Part shown: positions 12,681-25,240 of the stretch, in pieces
How the letters are laid out: each line of letters opens with the position of its first letter
Numbering within the stretch: the stretch's first letter is position 1
From: Serinus canaria
Taxonomy: Eukaryota; Chordata; Aves; Passeriformes; Fringillidae
Assembly (NCBI RefSeq): GCF_022539315.1
Contig: NC_066315.1
Coordinates: forward strand, 98,437,990 to 98,501,989
Length of the DNA: 64,000 nucleotides
Reading direction: 5' to 3'
Made by a program: the position numbers and the translations under genes
Notes under the pieces: generated by a model
What the model was told of the DNA's origin: nothing
Seen by the model: the letters and a program-made list of their open reading frames with translations, nothing else
The model's database searches: none

Positions 12681-15600
12681 TTCACCCAGGTGACAGGGAC
12701 AGCAACTTATGCTGTAAAGTGTTTCTGTCCCACCGTAGACAGAGAACCATGAGGCACCTTTCTGTTTGATACTATCCTACATCTATGTGTTGTGGAAGTA
12801 GTAAAATCTTATATATTCTGTGTCATATACAGTTTTGCAAACAATTTCCAAGCTTTTCTTCATGGAAAATTCTGAGGTGGTTAATATGAATGAACTGTGA
12901 ATTCCACAGTTTAGCTACATAATTATAGGAACTCACTTTGTCAGGTGTTTTTGATAAAATGAGCTATAAAATGAGCCACATAATTAATACATGGATTTAA
13001 CACATTCAGATATGGACTTTGTGGGGAAAAAAACAACACCACCAAACTATCATCTCTTTTTATTTGTTTCTGTATAATCAAAATCCTAATGCAGGAACAG
13101 AACTGTTCCAGAATGCTCTCTGCATTCTTTTAGTGCTACTGGGAGTGTAAGGAGCAATGTTCTCAGGAGCTTTGGTTCTCCGTCTTGCCGGTCATGCTCC
13201 AGAATCCTGGCAAAGAAAAGTAGCCAAGGCATATAAATTCCAGGTAGCTGCTTAGAGCCCTGCTTCCCCAAGCATTGGCCTGGGATGAGTGAGAGCACTG
13301 TGCTATCAAAGATTACTCAAACCAAGTAGAAAAGGGAGCGAGTTGGATTTAATACAGCACAGCCTTTCAGAAAGATTGGACTTCCCTACTCCCACCTGCA
13401 CTATAATGAGCCACCCCTCCAAAAATGGAAATCCTTTTAAAATGAGTGCTACTACAGTCACAGAATCTTTCTAGGTTTTTTCCTATTTACAGCTTAACCT
13501 CTACTTTTTTCCTTTTTTTTTATTTCCTCCCCCACTCCACCTAGATTCAGAGTAAATATCAAACATAACTGAGTAAACAGTTTCTTCTTTTAGCATATTT
13601 TAAGCAAGATGGAGCCTAAGGGGCATTACAGAGTTAAAAAGCAAGTAAGAGCAGGGGAAAAGAGAAAAATTATTTAGTAATAGATGAAGAAGAAAGAATA
13701 GAGATTTGAACAGACAGAGGAGCAATGAAGCAGTGAGATATAAGAAGGCTGTTCCAGATGGCAGAAGCAGCAGTTGGGAAGGCTCTGGCACTGATAGTGG
13801 CAAGATTGCGGGCAGGGACAGTGAAGAACCAGGCGCACTGCAGAGAGAGGAGGGAGAGAGAAATACAAGGTCAGGGAAGCAGACTGGCTCAGCTGCATGG
13901 AAAATTTTAAAACCTAGGCTGATGATACTCTGCCACTGAATCTTGTGCTGCTGATATACACCTCTGCAGACCTCTGTGAAATGGTGACTGCAAGGTACGA
14001 ATCATTCACCACCATGGTAGGCACCCTGCACTGGTCAGTAGATGTTGAGCAAGGCAGCAGTCATTCAAACTTCAGAGATGCAGTTGGAGATGGTCCTTGA
14101 GGAAGCGATCTGCTCCTTATGCTTGTGAGTGGTATGGAACCAAATATCTAGATTTAAGTGAAAGGTTTACTAAGATTTTTGAAGATAGAAATTGCCTTTT
14201 CAGCTTTGAAATTTGCTCTCATACAATCTGATTCCACAAGAACGCCATTGTGTTACACAGGTGATGAAACCATACCCTCTGATAAGGTCTGGTAAGGTCA
14301 TTTCCTCTTAGATGCTGTAAAAATACCATGTCTTCACTTTAAAAAAAAGCCCTTTTTTGTTGTTTTTCTATAGCTCAGGCAAGTGTAAAAGGCTTTTCAA
14401 ATGTGCATGCAAGAAGTCTCCTTATGTGAATTAAACAAGTGGTATATTGTGCGCAAACTCTGGAAAAAAATCTCTCTGAAATGTCTGTGGAGGATTTTAT
14501 GACGAAAGCTCATTATCTGCAGCACAGTTTTGCATATATTAATCTACAGTCTCTGACTGCTTCACTCATGGCTCTTGCCAGAATAGCACCAGAGACCTTT
14601 CAATGGAATCTGGGGTCAAGCTCTGCTGGGATCTTCATTTCACCACCGCTGACTTGGGAAGCCATGAATCTGGATCTGGGCACCCAGCACACACAAACAG
14701 CACCATTATTAGCTAACCCCTCCAAGCTGAAATAAAGAAGCCCTGAGTGTTCTGGTCAAATGCCAAGACCACAGAAGTGGTGAGGTTCTGTCCTGTGCCG
14801 TAAGCCCTGTGAGGCAGATGTCAGGTAGGGATGTGTGCAAGCAGATGGATCCTGCGTCTCCTGGCAAGACAGACCTGGGACTGAGGCTTAGCCTTCAGTG
14901 CTAAAGCCTCAAAGTTTTTATCATCAGAATGCAGTCAGTGCTATACCAGTTGGACCACTATGTTAGTAGATTGTACTGTCCTCTTTAAAAATGCACTTTG
15001 CAGTTAAGCAGCTGGGGAATAAGTCATCAAGAAAAAAATTTCCTAAATTCCTTTTCAATTTGGGCATTTTGTTGTGTATATGAAACTCCTGATTTTTTGG
15101 AGGAAGTGCCCTACAACACTCCAGATGCTGCAATCTTTCCCCTTGATTTAAACAAGGGTTGGAGCAAGTGATTAATCTTTTTCGTCACATTTTGAGATAC
15201 TCTTGTTTGCACATCTGTCTAATCATATTGCATAAAATGCTTAAGAACACAGAAAACAGAGGGAAGGAAAGGTTGGATATGTTGATTGGGTACTTAATTA
15301 CATTTAACTGTTGAGAAACTACTTCTCATAGAGAAAGTTTTTGCATGCAGTATTTTTAGGGAAGATCCAAGCTGACCTGAACTCTGGAAAGTGGCTGTCA
15401 CTCACTCAAAGAGCAGTTCTACATTTTATAACAACTAAGAGGCATCCAAAAGTTTCAGTCTGATTTGTGACGTCAGTTCTGGTTTTTACAATAAGAAAGC
15501 TCATTAAATAGAAAGAACACTGTCCTGTGCCTATGTATCCCATATGAATACACAAACATGTCATTAGTGATATACTAAGGAAGAGGGAAAGCTATTGTCT

Positions 15601-16967
15601 AGTGCCTCATAATTTTATTTTGGTTTAAACTACAGTTTAGTGTAAGTCTGACATGAATTTGCACTCATATGTGTATGCAATAGGAAATTTTATAACCTAT
15701 AAAATTGTTTCTTGAGGGTGATGGATGGTAGTTCCACTGCCAGATCCTAATGATGGGTTTGGGTATTCATGTCCACAAGAACTCTTTTGTCCTCACTAGT
15801 CCAAAATAGTCTTACCTTTCTTCATATGATAACTGTAGGATAAATGGTGTCAGAGTTTCCCTGGTCTCCCAGAGAATCAATTAGGCAGCATAGTGCACAC
15901 CCAGCACAAGACATGGCCAGTAGTGACTACTGTGCACCATTTATTTCATACTTACATTCAATTCCCTTTTCCACTGTAATTTAATTAATTTTACCCCATC
16001 TTATTAATCTTCAGATAACATCTTGATATGGAATAGAGTACAGCTTCATCATGTTCATTGAATTTGTTCTAAGTGCCTCTTTGTTTACTGTCTTTTCCCT
16101 CCCTGGAAGTTTTTGCGAATAGATGTTTAGTTGTCTGAGTTCACAATTACTAATGTCCCATCTACAATATTAGCTTGTGAAAAAATGCATTCATACTTCT
16201 TTAAAATATGATGCTAAGTCTACTCTTGCTTTTTTCTCTCATTTTGAATTTGACTTAGTTGCCCAGGGTGCTGTACCACTGGCTTCAGACAGTGATTCAG
16301 TGCCTGTGTGGCTTGAGAGGGTTTGGAGAATTGTTGCTGTCTAACAGTGCTCTCTACTGATGAAGAGTAGAAAAAACATTTCAGTTTTATGCTTTCCTAC
16401 ATGCTTTCAATTTCTCTCAGAAACTATGAAATTGAACTTAAAGAAGTATTTAAAATATTGTGACAAAGTAAAAATTTCAGGCTGATTCATACAACTATTT
16501 TATTTGCTTTCATTTAATTATATATGACTGGTTTATCTGTATTTATGCTTGTGAAATAGTCACAGTAATATATCAAAATATTTAGATATTTCTAAGCAGG
16601 GCCTGGGTACTTGGGAAGAACAGAATTCCCACAGTCTGTTTTTCCTAAGTGCTTGTGACTTTCTAGCCAATATTTTCCCATAATTTCAAAGTTTACAGCA
16701 GAGATAAATCAAATATTAGGCAGCATGTTCACTTTGCAGAGAAATCTACCACAGCATACACAAAAATTTACATCTGCTGAAAGCTGTGAAAGTGACTCAG
16801 TTAGTGTTCCAAATCCTTAGTGCATTTCAGCTATGTGAAGACTTCAAGATTAGGCACAGCATTTGGCTTTAAGTAATCTCATGAACTGAATATGAAGTCA
16901 AATTGGAAGAACTGTTACCATAAAATAATGTTTGAGCCTTTTATTATATATAAGGATCTCATAAGAA
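12681..16967. other. Unique noncoding DNA
   Basis: A purine-rich stretch at about 13620-13870 gives opposing frames of 67-77 codons. A 98-codon plus-strand frame lies at 14439-14735. None is recognisable. A TGACGTCA octamer is present at 15468-15475 but is a single site in otherwise plain sequence. No mobile element was recognised. Confidence 0.5.
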
Positions 16968-17255
16968 GTTGGAGAAAGACTTAACTAAGGCCTGCAGTGG
17001 CAGGAAAAGGGACAATGGTCTTAAACTAAAAGATATCAGATTTAGACTGCACATAAGGAAGCAGATTTTTTACAGTGAAGGTGGTGAAACAGTGGAACAG
17101 ATTGCCCATGGAAGTTATGGATCCCCCATCACTGGTCAGGTTGGATGGGCCTTGGAGAAAGATGGCCTAGTGAAAAATCACTAGGTCTAGAGAAAGAGGG
17201 GCAAGGTGATGTTTAGAGTTCCCTTTCAGTCCAAATTTTTCTGTCATTCTGTGAA
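16968..17255 (+). mobile_element. CR1 LINE, 5'-truncated 3' end, sense orientation
   Basis: Landmarks in order: GACAATGGTCTTAAACTAAA, GGTGGTGAAACAGTGGAACA followed by GATTGCCCATGGAAG, then CAGGTTGGATGGGCCTTGGA, and the terminal TTCTGTCATTCTGTGA. This is the usual layout of the final CR1 3' region (transcript end to the right). A 71-codon frame within it (16969-17184) is non-native. The coding part is missing, as is common for 5'-truncated insertions. The copy is diverged and inactive. Confidence 0.9.
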
Positions 17256-19570
17256 CAGGAAGACAGAGGCAAAGAGTGGGACATCCAATATAAATGCATG
17301 AAATCCCTGTATTTGGGTCTATTAATAAAGGAGACACAAGAGACTCCAAGTCACACTGGCTCAGATGCTCAACACTCAGAGGCTTACTGCAGCATCAAGC
17401 CCAAACTGGTAATTATTACAGGGAGGGAGGGAGGGAGGGAGATGTGATGGCCTGTCCAGTGCTCTACAGAGCCACTGGAGGTCCCTCTGTTTTTTAATGC
17501 ATTCTCCCTGTTGCATTAACAGTGTGCAGGGCTTCTCTTTCCTAGGGATTACTAGGAACTGGTGTTGTTACTGGTATTGTTACTGGTTTTTGTTGCTCTT
17601 ATGTTAGAAAGATACTATGTGTTTGCCCATTGCATACTAAATTTGCTTGGCCATTTTCTGAGAGAGAGCCTTTAAGCCATCTTCTGTGAGGTTGTATGTA
17701 AATCAATGGGCAACTTGGGGCCACAGCAGTGACAATAATATCCAATCATATTTCTCCAGTTGCTGGTCCTTTTAATGCCTGATTATGAAGCAACATAATA
17801 ATAACTTCGTAGTCTTTGGCTAACCAGACTGAAATTGAGCGTGGGGACAAAAAGCAACTCAGCACAAGCTCTGCCTTATTTTCAATACCAGTGCTGTCTG
17901 ACTGCATTTCAGAAGTATTCCTTTGCATCGATTTTTGTAGTTTTAATTTATTTCTCTATTTAAGTCAATACAGAAAAAAGAACAGCTGGATCATAACCTC
18001 TTTCCTTGAGTAAACTACAATCACAACAATAATGAGACTTCTCCTCCCTCCTCTTTTCATTTTTTCCAATGAATTTAGTCTCAAGCACACAATTCCTTGG
18101 TCCATTTGGAATTCATGTGACATTTTGCATGAAAAACAGTGTGAAATGCTGTTTTCTCTGCTCCTGTGCTATAAATTATTCATCTTTTTGATTTATCAGA
18201 CAGCTTTTTCTTGTAGATAAGAAGTCACCTCTCATTTGCTCCACAGATCACATAGCCTAAACAATAGAAAATGGCTTGAATCCAGAGAAAAAAAAAGGAG
18301 ACCTGAGTATCTGTAGTTTGTGTTAGGATTATTAAAAGAAAATGCTATGGCTTCAAAACTGCTTACCTTTGAATGAAGTTGTTTATGCACGAACCAGGTT
18401 ATCCAGAGTGTAATAAAAATGCAGATGGCACAAAAGTAGATGTCCAGTTTGGAAGGGTTGCAAAGGGACTTATAGAAATTACTGAGGGAATACCTGTGGT
18501 CTGAGCCACAGGGAGTCTAGAAGTAGTGTAGAAGGGGTCTAGAAGTAAGTGTATTAAGATAAATAATGACAGGAGAGCATTATTAATTCTTGACAAGTTT
18601 TCCTTTGAAGAAGTTTCAAAAGATTTTTTTGTTGTTTTATTTTTGTAGGACATTATGTATGACATCAGGTGGTGACCTTGCTAAAAGAATCACACAAGTG
18701 ACGGGGATCTGTGGTGGAAGGATTGTCATGGCTGAGCACTCAGTTCTGCCTCAGACAGTCCCTCGGTCACGCATTGCTTTCCCTGTTCCTCCACTCTTCC
18801 CCACATTTCCACTGTCAGTTTCTGTCTGAGTCATGGCACAGGGCCAGCAGCACTGTTAGCCTAAAGCAATATCACCATGTTTCAGATTTTGCATTTGTTG
18901 AGATTTGAAACGAATACTAAATTGTTACATGCATGGAGAATTCTGACAGCTTCTGACTGATGTTTTGGTGTTTCTCTTCATAATCCTGTTAACACAAAAT
19001 TTCCTGCTAGCCTTCAGTTTCTCACCCAGCAGTGTCTATGACAGCAAGCCAAAGTGGCCCCTGTGCCCTGGCTTTGGTGGCAAACAGAAGTTCTTCAGGA
19101 AGCTGAATTCTCTTGCCCCCTCAGAATAGTTTGACCTTATTCATACAGTTGTGAATGATACCCATGTCTGCCTATCCCCAGAGTAAATTTTGCATTGCCA
19201 GGGAAGGTGTTAACAGGCATAGGTCAAAACTGGATTGTTGTTGATCTATATTAAAGCTGTGCTTTAATGGTGTTTAGCTTACTAACATAGATGTACACCA
19301 GTGGCTCCAGCCAACAGAAGCCCAAAGTTTTCATCACCCGGAGAAATGTATTTTGTATGCAGTGAAACTGAGGCTGATTTGTTAAGGAAATGCATGGAAA
19401 TAACATCACATGTACAAAGCCACAGAGGCTGTGTCCTTTCTCCACAGCTTTCACTGAATATTTACAGTAAATTATGTCAATTATATGAAGACAGAAATAT
19501 GCCCTTAAATTGCTCCATTTTTTTCATTCAACTTGAAAGCTGCTGCTGCAGCTGTTGCATTTCATAACAG
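17256..19570. other. Unique noncoding DNA apart from a short GGGA repeat
   Basis: No gene is supported. A GGGA microsatellite (17421-17441) is listed separately. GTTACTGGT is duplicated near 17567-17590, and TCTAGAAGTA is repeated near 18515-18545. Frames stay at or below 88 codons. Confidence 0.5.
17421..17441 (+). repeat. GGGA tetranucleotide repeat, G-quadruplex-capable
   Basis: Five GGG runs are each separated by a single A. Four GGG runs with one-base loops are the textbook motif for a very stable intramolecular G-quadruplex. It lies about 165 bases downstream of a CR1 tail, but no functional link is visible. Confidence 0.9.
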
Positions 19571-20040
19571 TATCACAGAATCACAGAATCATAGGATGGT
19601 TTGTTTACAAGCAGCCTTAAAGGTCATCACATTCCAGCACACTTGCACTGGGCAGGGACATCTTTCACTAGAGCAGGTTACTCAAAGCTCTATCCAGCCT
19701 GGATTTGAGCACTTCCAGCCATGGGGGCTCCGTGGCTTTTCTGGGCAATCTGTTCCAGTGTCTCACCACCCTCACAGTAAAGAATTTTTCCTTCTATCCA
19801 ATGTAGATTTACCCTGTTTCAATTTAAAGCCATTTTCCCTTGTTCTATCAATACAGCCCCTTGTTAAGTCCCTCTACAGCTCTCTTGTAGGTACTAATGG
19901 TTTCAACAAGTTCACCCCAGATCTTTCTCTTCTTCAGGTTGAACAATCCCAGTTGTCTCAGCCTTTCTTCATAGAAGAGGTGCTCCAGTCTTCTGATCAT
20001 CTTCATGGCCCTCCTTTATACTCTCTCCTCCAAGTCCTAG
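19571..20040 (-). mobile_element. CR1 LINE, 5'-truncated, antisense orientation
   Basis: Read on the minus strand, the element ends in CCTATGATTCTGTGATTCTG, the usual CR1 3' terminus (plus-strand 19575-19596). Moving inward it has GGTGGTGAGACACTGGAACA, AATGGCTTTAAATTGAAACA and GAAAGGCTGAGACAACTGGG, then a segment matching the end of the CR1 open reading frame 2 (reverse transcriptase protein). About 470 bases remain. On the plus strand the same DNA is open for 203 codons with flanks (19533-20144), which is the longest frame in the window but only an antisense shadow of the repeat. The right edge near 20040 is uncertain. Confidence 0.93.
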
Positions 20041-23000
20041 TAGATTTTGCTGTCTCTGGCTTGATGAGAGTCTGTGGTTTCTGCCACTCAAAACCACAAA
20101 GGACCCTCAAGCTTCTGTCAATTTCCATAACAATTTCCTTTTGAGCACTGAAAAAATTAAACCTCATGGAACCTGCTCTAGGAGACCACTCAAAAGTGAA
20201 AAACTGCATAGATCAAGGTGCTGGTGACAGCAGCTAAGCAAAATATTTTTAATCTGAAAAAGAATACATATTTCTATTCCTTTCCAACAGCTGCTTTCTT
20301 CCCATTTTTTAATTACTGAGGCATTTAAATCTTGCTGCTTCAGATTTTAAAAATAATCAAAGCTGTTTGCTGCATCAATCAGTGGAGAAGGAATATGTCA
20401 TCATTTACGCATCACATGGAAAGGTCAGTGACCTCCAAAGACAAGACAAAGGCAAAAACTCAGTTACAGCACACTTGGATTAGTGGCAATAACTGGCTTT
20501 CAAACAATAGCATGTGAAGAAGTGAGTTTTGGCCAAGAATTTTATGTATTTTTCTCAATTTTTACACACAAAAAGGATGAATTCAAGAACCTGTGAGACA
20601 AAAGCTTGACATTTAAAGTTCTTATTGCACTCTTTTTTTCCATGGGCATTACAAGGGGCTTACACAAGCAAACTTCACAGTGGGCAGCAGGTTTAGTGTG
20701 AATTCCCAGACCTAAATGAACTTGCAAAATGCATACACAGGAGACATGAATTCAACTAAGACAACAGTGCAATCAGGTCGTTTGTATCAATACTGGCTTT
20801 TTCTCACTGAAATAATTGTGCAGCATCATAGGCAGAAATATTTGTACCACTGCCTTCAGATATATAATTTTTAATCCACTTTCTCATAACTTATAATTGC
20901 TAAATTTTAATTCCTCAAGGCAGGCATTTTCCATGCCATGTGTTTGCCTGAGGACACATTTTTAATTGATCTTGAAAGTACATTAAAGCAGATTTTTGGC
21001 TTAAAATATTTGGCTATTTCTCAAAATGAATCACAAGCAAAATATGTTTTGCTCACATGAAGATGCCTGAAGTTCCAGCACCTCTGTTTTCGAGCTGCTG
21101 ACTCAATGGAATCTATTCAGAGATACATTTTTTTTCTGCAAAATATTATATGCAAACTTATCACAAAATCAGGAGTTATATTTTTATAAGATTTTGTCTA
21201 CTAGATAAGTTACGTGTGATGTCTCCGGGAGGTTAACATGACTAATTTTTTCTTTAGTGTATCCTGTCTGAAGACAAGGAGGGCTGATCAGAGATATTCT
21301 GATCTGTGAATCTCTACAGCTTCCAGGAGTAACAAGAATTCACAAAGATGGCTGACTTTCTTGTTCTCTAAATAGCAGCTTAAGTGAAAGGCGCTGGAAT
21401 AAGACCATGCAGCTGTTATAAGGAGCACTTATATATGGACAAGGAATTTCAGAAAGGCAGAAGCAAAGAAAAACATAGACAGATAAAATTGGACAGTGGC
21501 AGAATGATAAAAAAGTAGTTATAAGAGTAAAGAAGATATCAAGCCCTTGGGACATGCTGAAGGAAATAGTCCATGCATTGAAGGCAATTAGGTAACCAAC
21601 TTGCAATTTTACCAGCTTATTACCTCACCCATTTATTCCCTGCCGAAATGAAATCTTACACAACAAGGACCATACAAAGCTGAGAAAATATTTCATATGT
21701 CTGTGTTAACAGGTAAAAATAAACTCTTCCATGCAAGCTTAATTCTAGATTTGCCAAATCCACACAGCTTATTCCTTAATGTGGTTTTAAACACAGAGAT
21801 ATTGTTTTGGGAGTTAAAGACTCACAAAGTTCAGAAAGAATTGCAAGGGAGATAATAGTTTGTAGACAACTAGTTAAACCTAGTTAACATGGAAATACAA
21901 TAAATATTTGCAGAGCATGATGTGATAGCTGGAAGCAGTTGGGTACTATGGCAGTTTCCATAGAGTTCCCAGATCCTAATAAGTATTTTAAACAGCTGAA
22001 TCCATCCCAGCTCTTAACCTTTTGAATGGCCATGGAAATAAACCATTCAGAGACTGACGAGGGGCAGCAAAGTTTAAATGTCATAATCAGTGAGTGTATC
22101 AATATGGCTGGGGTTTCACATTCTGTGTTATATAGACCAAAAAGTTTAGACTGTTGCTTCATTTTCTTAGTGCCCCATGCATTCAAAAGCAGAGCTGCAT
22201 GTAGCAGCTGGCTGTGCTAGTTCCAGCTGGTGATACCATGGGCAGGCAAAGGAAAATCAGACTTGCATCACCAAGTCAGTGAACAGCACTGCATAATAGG
22301 TTGCTGAGGCAGGAACAGAAAACTGATTGCCACTGTATTTCAGTACCTCAGCTTTTCCTCTCCACATGTTCCTACTCTGAGTGACAGGGAAAAATGATTA
22401 GTGTGGTGTGTGGTTTCTCTTACTGAGACTGGAAAAGAGGGACAATTTGAGAAAAGAAACAGCCATTGGACTGATTTTTGAAAGGTGTGGGTAATTGAAC
22501 AGGTTTGAGGCTGTTATTGGAAATAATTTTTTTAAAAATGAAGTAGAAATTCACCTACACAAAATACTTTAGTGCAACTTATAAAAGAAGAATATTTGTC
22601 AATGATCTTTCTTTTACCTATCCAGCTGTTAGCATCTTGACATTGTTACTTTAGCAGAACAAAGAAATTATTCCCTTGGATCTCTGAGGCATTGCTATTT
22701 CTCTTATTAGTGAAAGGCATGTGGAATTAGTAAGAATCATCAAATTTTTTGAAAGAGAAAAAGATTGGCATCAGCATAATTTTTTTACTTACTCAGAAAA
22801 AAACTACATTTAAAATTAAAATATACTTGGATATTTTAAAACACTTGGATATTTTATTTTTTATCATAAGAAATATATTGAGAAATCTTTAAAAGTACTT
22901 ATATGTATTACAAGGATTTCAGCAGGAATCACTCTTGTGTCTAAGATAAAAAAACAAAAATAAATCTTCCATATATGTCTGGACCTCACAGCCAAGGCTT

Positions 23001-24290
23001 TTAAATTACAACCAAAGCTATTAAGTCAAACAATTCAATAAGCATGTCCTGGAATCTCTCTGATCTTTTTTCAACATGACCTATTATTTGTATCACCTAA
23101 TCCCACATTAATATTTTAATACACTTTGTATGTCAGTGTAAAGTCAGCATGTTAGTCAGCAGCAGGGTCCAATCCAGGGGTTTATGGGATTTTTCCTCTT
23201 TATTGCTGTGCTTTTTTTTCCTGTTTGAAAAATAATCCCTATTTTAAAAATGCAAGACACATTGTTCCATAATGCTTAGTTTAGAATTACCTAATACTAC
23301 TGACATTATTGACCAGGGACCCCAACCTGTCAGTCTGGGGTGAAGATTTCCCTGTGTCTGAGGTTGGCAGAGGTACACGGATTAGAACAGATATTGCAAG
23401 GTGCAGTATGTATTAAGCCAGTGATTCTCTGTTTCCCAAGCCAGTCAGGGAATCCATGAGACCAAAACATAAAGCAGGATGGCTCTAGAGCTGCGTAACA
23501 TGTACCAGGAGTCAACACAGGTCAGTGGACAGCACACAGTGCAAAGAGCACAACTGTGCTTTTAAGGGCCTTTGTTCCCCTTCTTTATGTCCACTCTCAC
23601 TATAAAAGCAGCAGTCGAGCAAAGGCTCGATTTTATGCAGCCATATAACATCCAGAAGAATAAATGTCCTTGTTCTGCCCTTTCAACACCCATGAAGAAC
23701 TCATTTCATTAAGTCTAGCAGACATTATTTGGTGTAAAATTAAAGATCTGTTTAGGTCTGATCAGAAAAACACTAGTAACATATTTTTGGCAGAAAAAGA
23801 CTGTTATAGTTGTACCATGACTACATATAATTTTTAAGTAAAATTTCTATCTTACAAAATTAAATACATAAGGAATGGAGTGCCTATTATTTAAAAAAAT
23901 AAGATAAATAATATTTCCTTATATACTTTTTTCCTTTATTTTCTTTGTTCTCAAATAGTCACGCTTTCCAGTGCAAAAGAAAAAGATTGCTCTATGACAT
24001 TAAAAAGAAGAATGAATATTTTGCCTACCCAGCATGACAGTCTTCCTAAGATAAGGTAGATATTCTAAGAGCAGATATTCAATAGTTCAGAAAATCAATT
24101 CTTTTAAGACATTAAGCAGCATCTCACAACTCTGAGGTCTCTGCAAAACATCCAAAGACAAATGAGTGTCTGCAGAAAGATAAACGAGGCTGCAAATGAT
24201 TTCAGAGATTTTTGTAAATTGGAATTATATTTATTAATGTTTGAAGAAAGAAGATCCATATGCAGTGAATTCTCAATTTCCTGGTAAATT
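20041..24290. other. Unique AT-rich noncoding DNA
   Basis: No gene is supported; frames are at or below 100 codons. A 15-base word ACTTGGATATTTTAA-type is duplicated at 22825-22857. A possible core-promoter-like cluster at 23601-23664 is listed separately. No CR1 landmark was found between 20041 and 24290. Confidence 0.5.
23601..23664 (+). promoter_or_regulatory. TATA box, CpG hairpin and AATAAA cluster; possible LTR remnant
   Basis: TATAAAAG (23601-23608) is a full-consensus TATA box. Seven bases later comes a six-bp stem TCGAGC / GCTCGA with an AAAG loop (23615-23630), holding two CpG pairs in a CpG-poor neighbourhood. A polyadenylation hexamer AATAAA follows at 23659-23664. A TATA box followed within about 60 bases by AATAAA is the core layout of many retroviral LTRs, so this may be the centre of a decayed LTR. 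No TG/CA ends or known LTR family were recognised, and chance is not excluded. Confidence 0.25.
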
Positions 24291-24566
24291 AGAATCATAT
24301 AGCCATGGGATATTCTGAGCTGTAGGGTACCCACAAGGATCACCAAGTTCAACTCCTGACTCCACAAAGGGCAGCCTAGAGATTAAATTATATGCCTAAA
24401 AGCATTTTCCAAACACTTCCTGAACAACAGCAAGCTGGAGGCTTAGGACCACTTGTTCCAGTGCTTAAACACCCTCTCAGTGAAAAACTTTTTCCTAATA
24501 TCCAATCTGAACTCCTGACATAACTCTAATTCATTCCCTGATTTCAGCAGACATCAGAAAGAGATC
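24291..24566 (-). mobile_element. Older CR1 LINE, 3' part, split by a later CR1
   Basis: On the plus strand the sequence runs AGAATCATAT, CACAAGGATCACCAAGTTCA, TTCCAAACACTTCCTGAACA, CTTGTTCCAGTGCTTAAACA and CAGTGAAAAACTTTTTCCTA. This is the complement of the 3' untranslated region of a CR1 subfamily distinct from the inserted one. It stops at CATCAGAAAGAGATCA, and the next expected CR1 segment is found at 25241, after a 674-bp interruption. Together with 25241-26085 it forms one old, highly diverged insertion. Confidence 0.85.
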
Positions 24567-25240
24567 ATAAAATCATAGGATCATTAAAACTTTGGGTTGG
24601 GAGGGGCCATTAAAGGTTATCTGGTCCAAGCCCCCTGCAATGAGCAGGGACATCTTCAGGGAGATCAGGTCGTTCAGAGCCTAGCCCAACCTGACCTTGA
24701 ATGTTTCCAGGGATGGGGCATCTTCCACCTCTCTGGGCAACATGTTCCAGTGTTTCAACACTCTCATCATAAAAAAATTTCCTACCTTACATCTAGGCCA
24801 AATCTACCCTGTTTTAGTTTAAAACTATTACCTTTTTTACAATTGTGACAGGCCTTACTAAAATGTCTGACCCAATCTTTCTCCTAAATGCCCTTGAAGT
24901 ATTGAATGGCCACAATAAGGTCACACTGGAGCCTTTTCTTCTCCAGGCTGAGCAACCTCAACTCTCTTAGTCACAGGAGGGGTGCTCCAGCCCTCTGATT
25001 ATCTTTGAGGCCCTTCTCTGGACTCACCCCTGATTCCAGATCCTTCTTATGTTGGGGGCCCAGAACAGGATGCAGCACTCCAGGTGGGGTCTCATGAGAG
25101 AGGAGTAGAGGTGGAGAATGACCTCCCCAGCCTGCTGGTCATACTTTTTTCTGTAGAGCCCAGGATGCTGTTGGCTTTCTGGTCTGCAAGGGCACATTGC
25201 CAGCTCATGGCCAGTCTTTCATCCACCACTACCTCCAGCA
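24567..25240 (-). mobile_element. Younger CR1 LINE inserted inside an older CR1
   Basis: The 3' end lies at the left (AAAATCATAGGATCATTAAA), followed by GGGAGGGGCCATTAAAGG, CAGGGATGGGGCATCTTCCA and CTGGGCAACATGTTCCAGTG. The right part encodes, on the minus strand, the C-terminal end of CR1 ORF2: MSWQCALADQKANSILGS is readable across 25150-25207. ORF2 in this family encodes an endonuclease and reverse transcriptase; only its extreme C-terminus remains, with stop codons. It is less diverged from the general CR1 pattern than the copy it splits, which fits a later insertion. It has the same orientation as its host. Confidence 0.88.

Noticed and set aside
15468..15475. Consensus cAMP-response element TGACGTCA
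   Set aside because: A single 8-base palindrome is expected about once in this length by chance, and nothing around it looks like a promoter.
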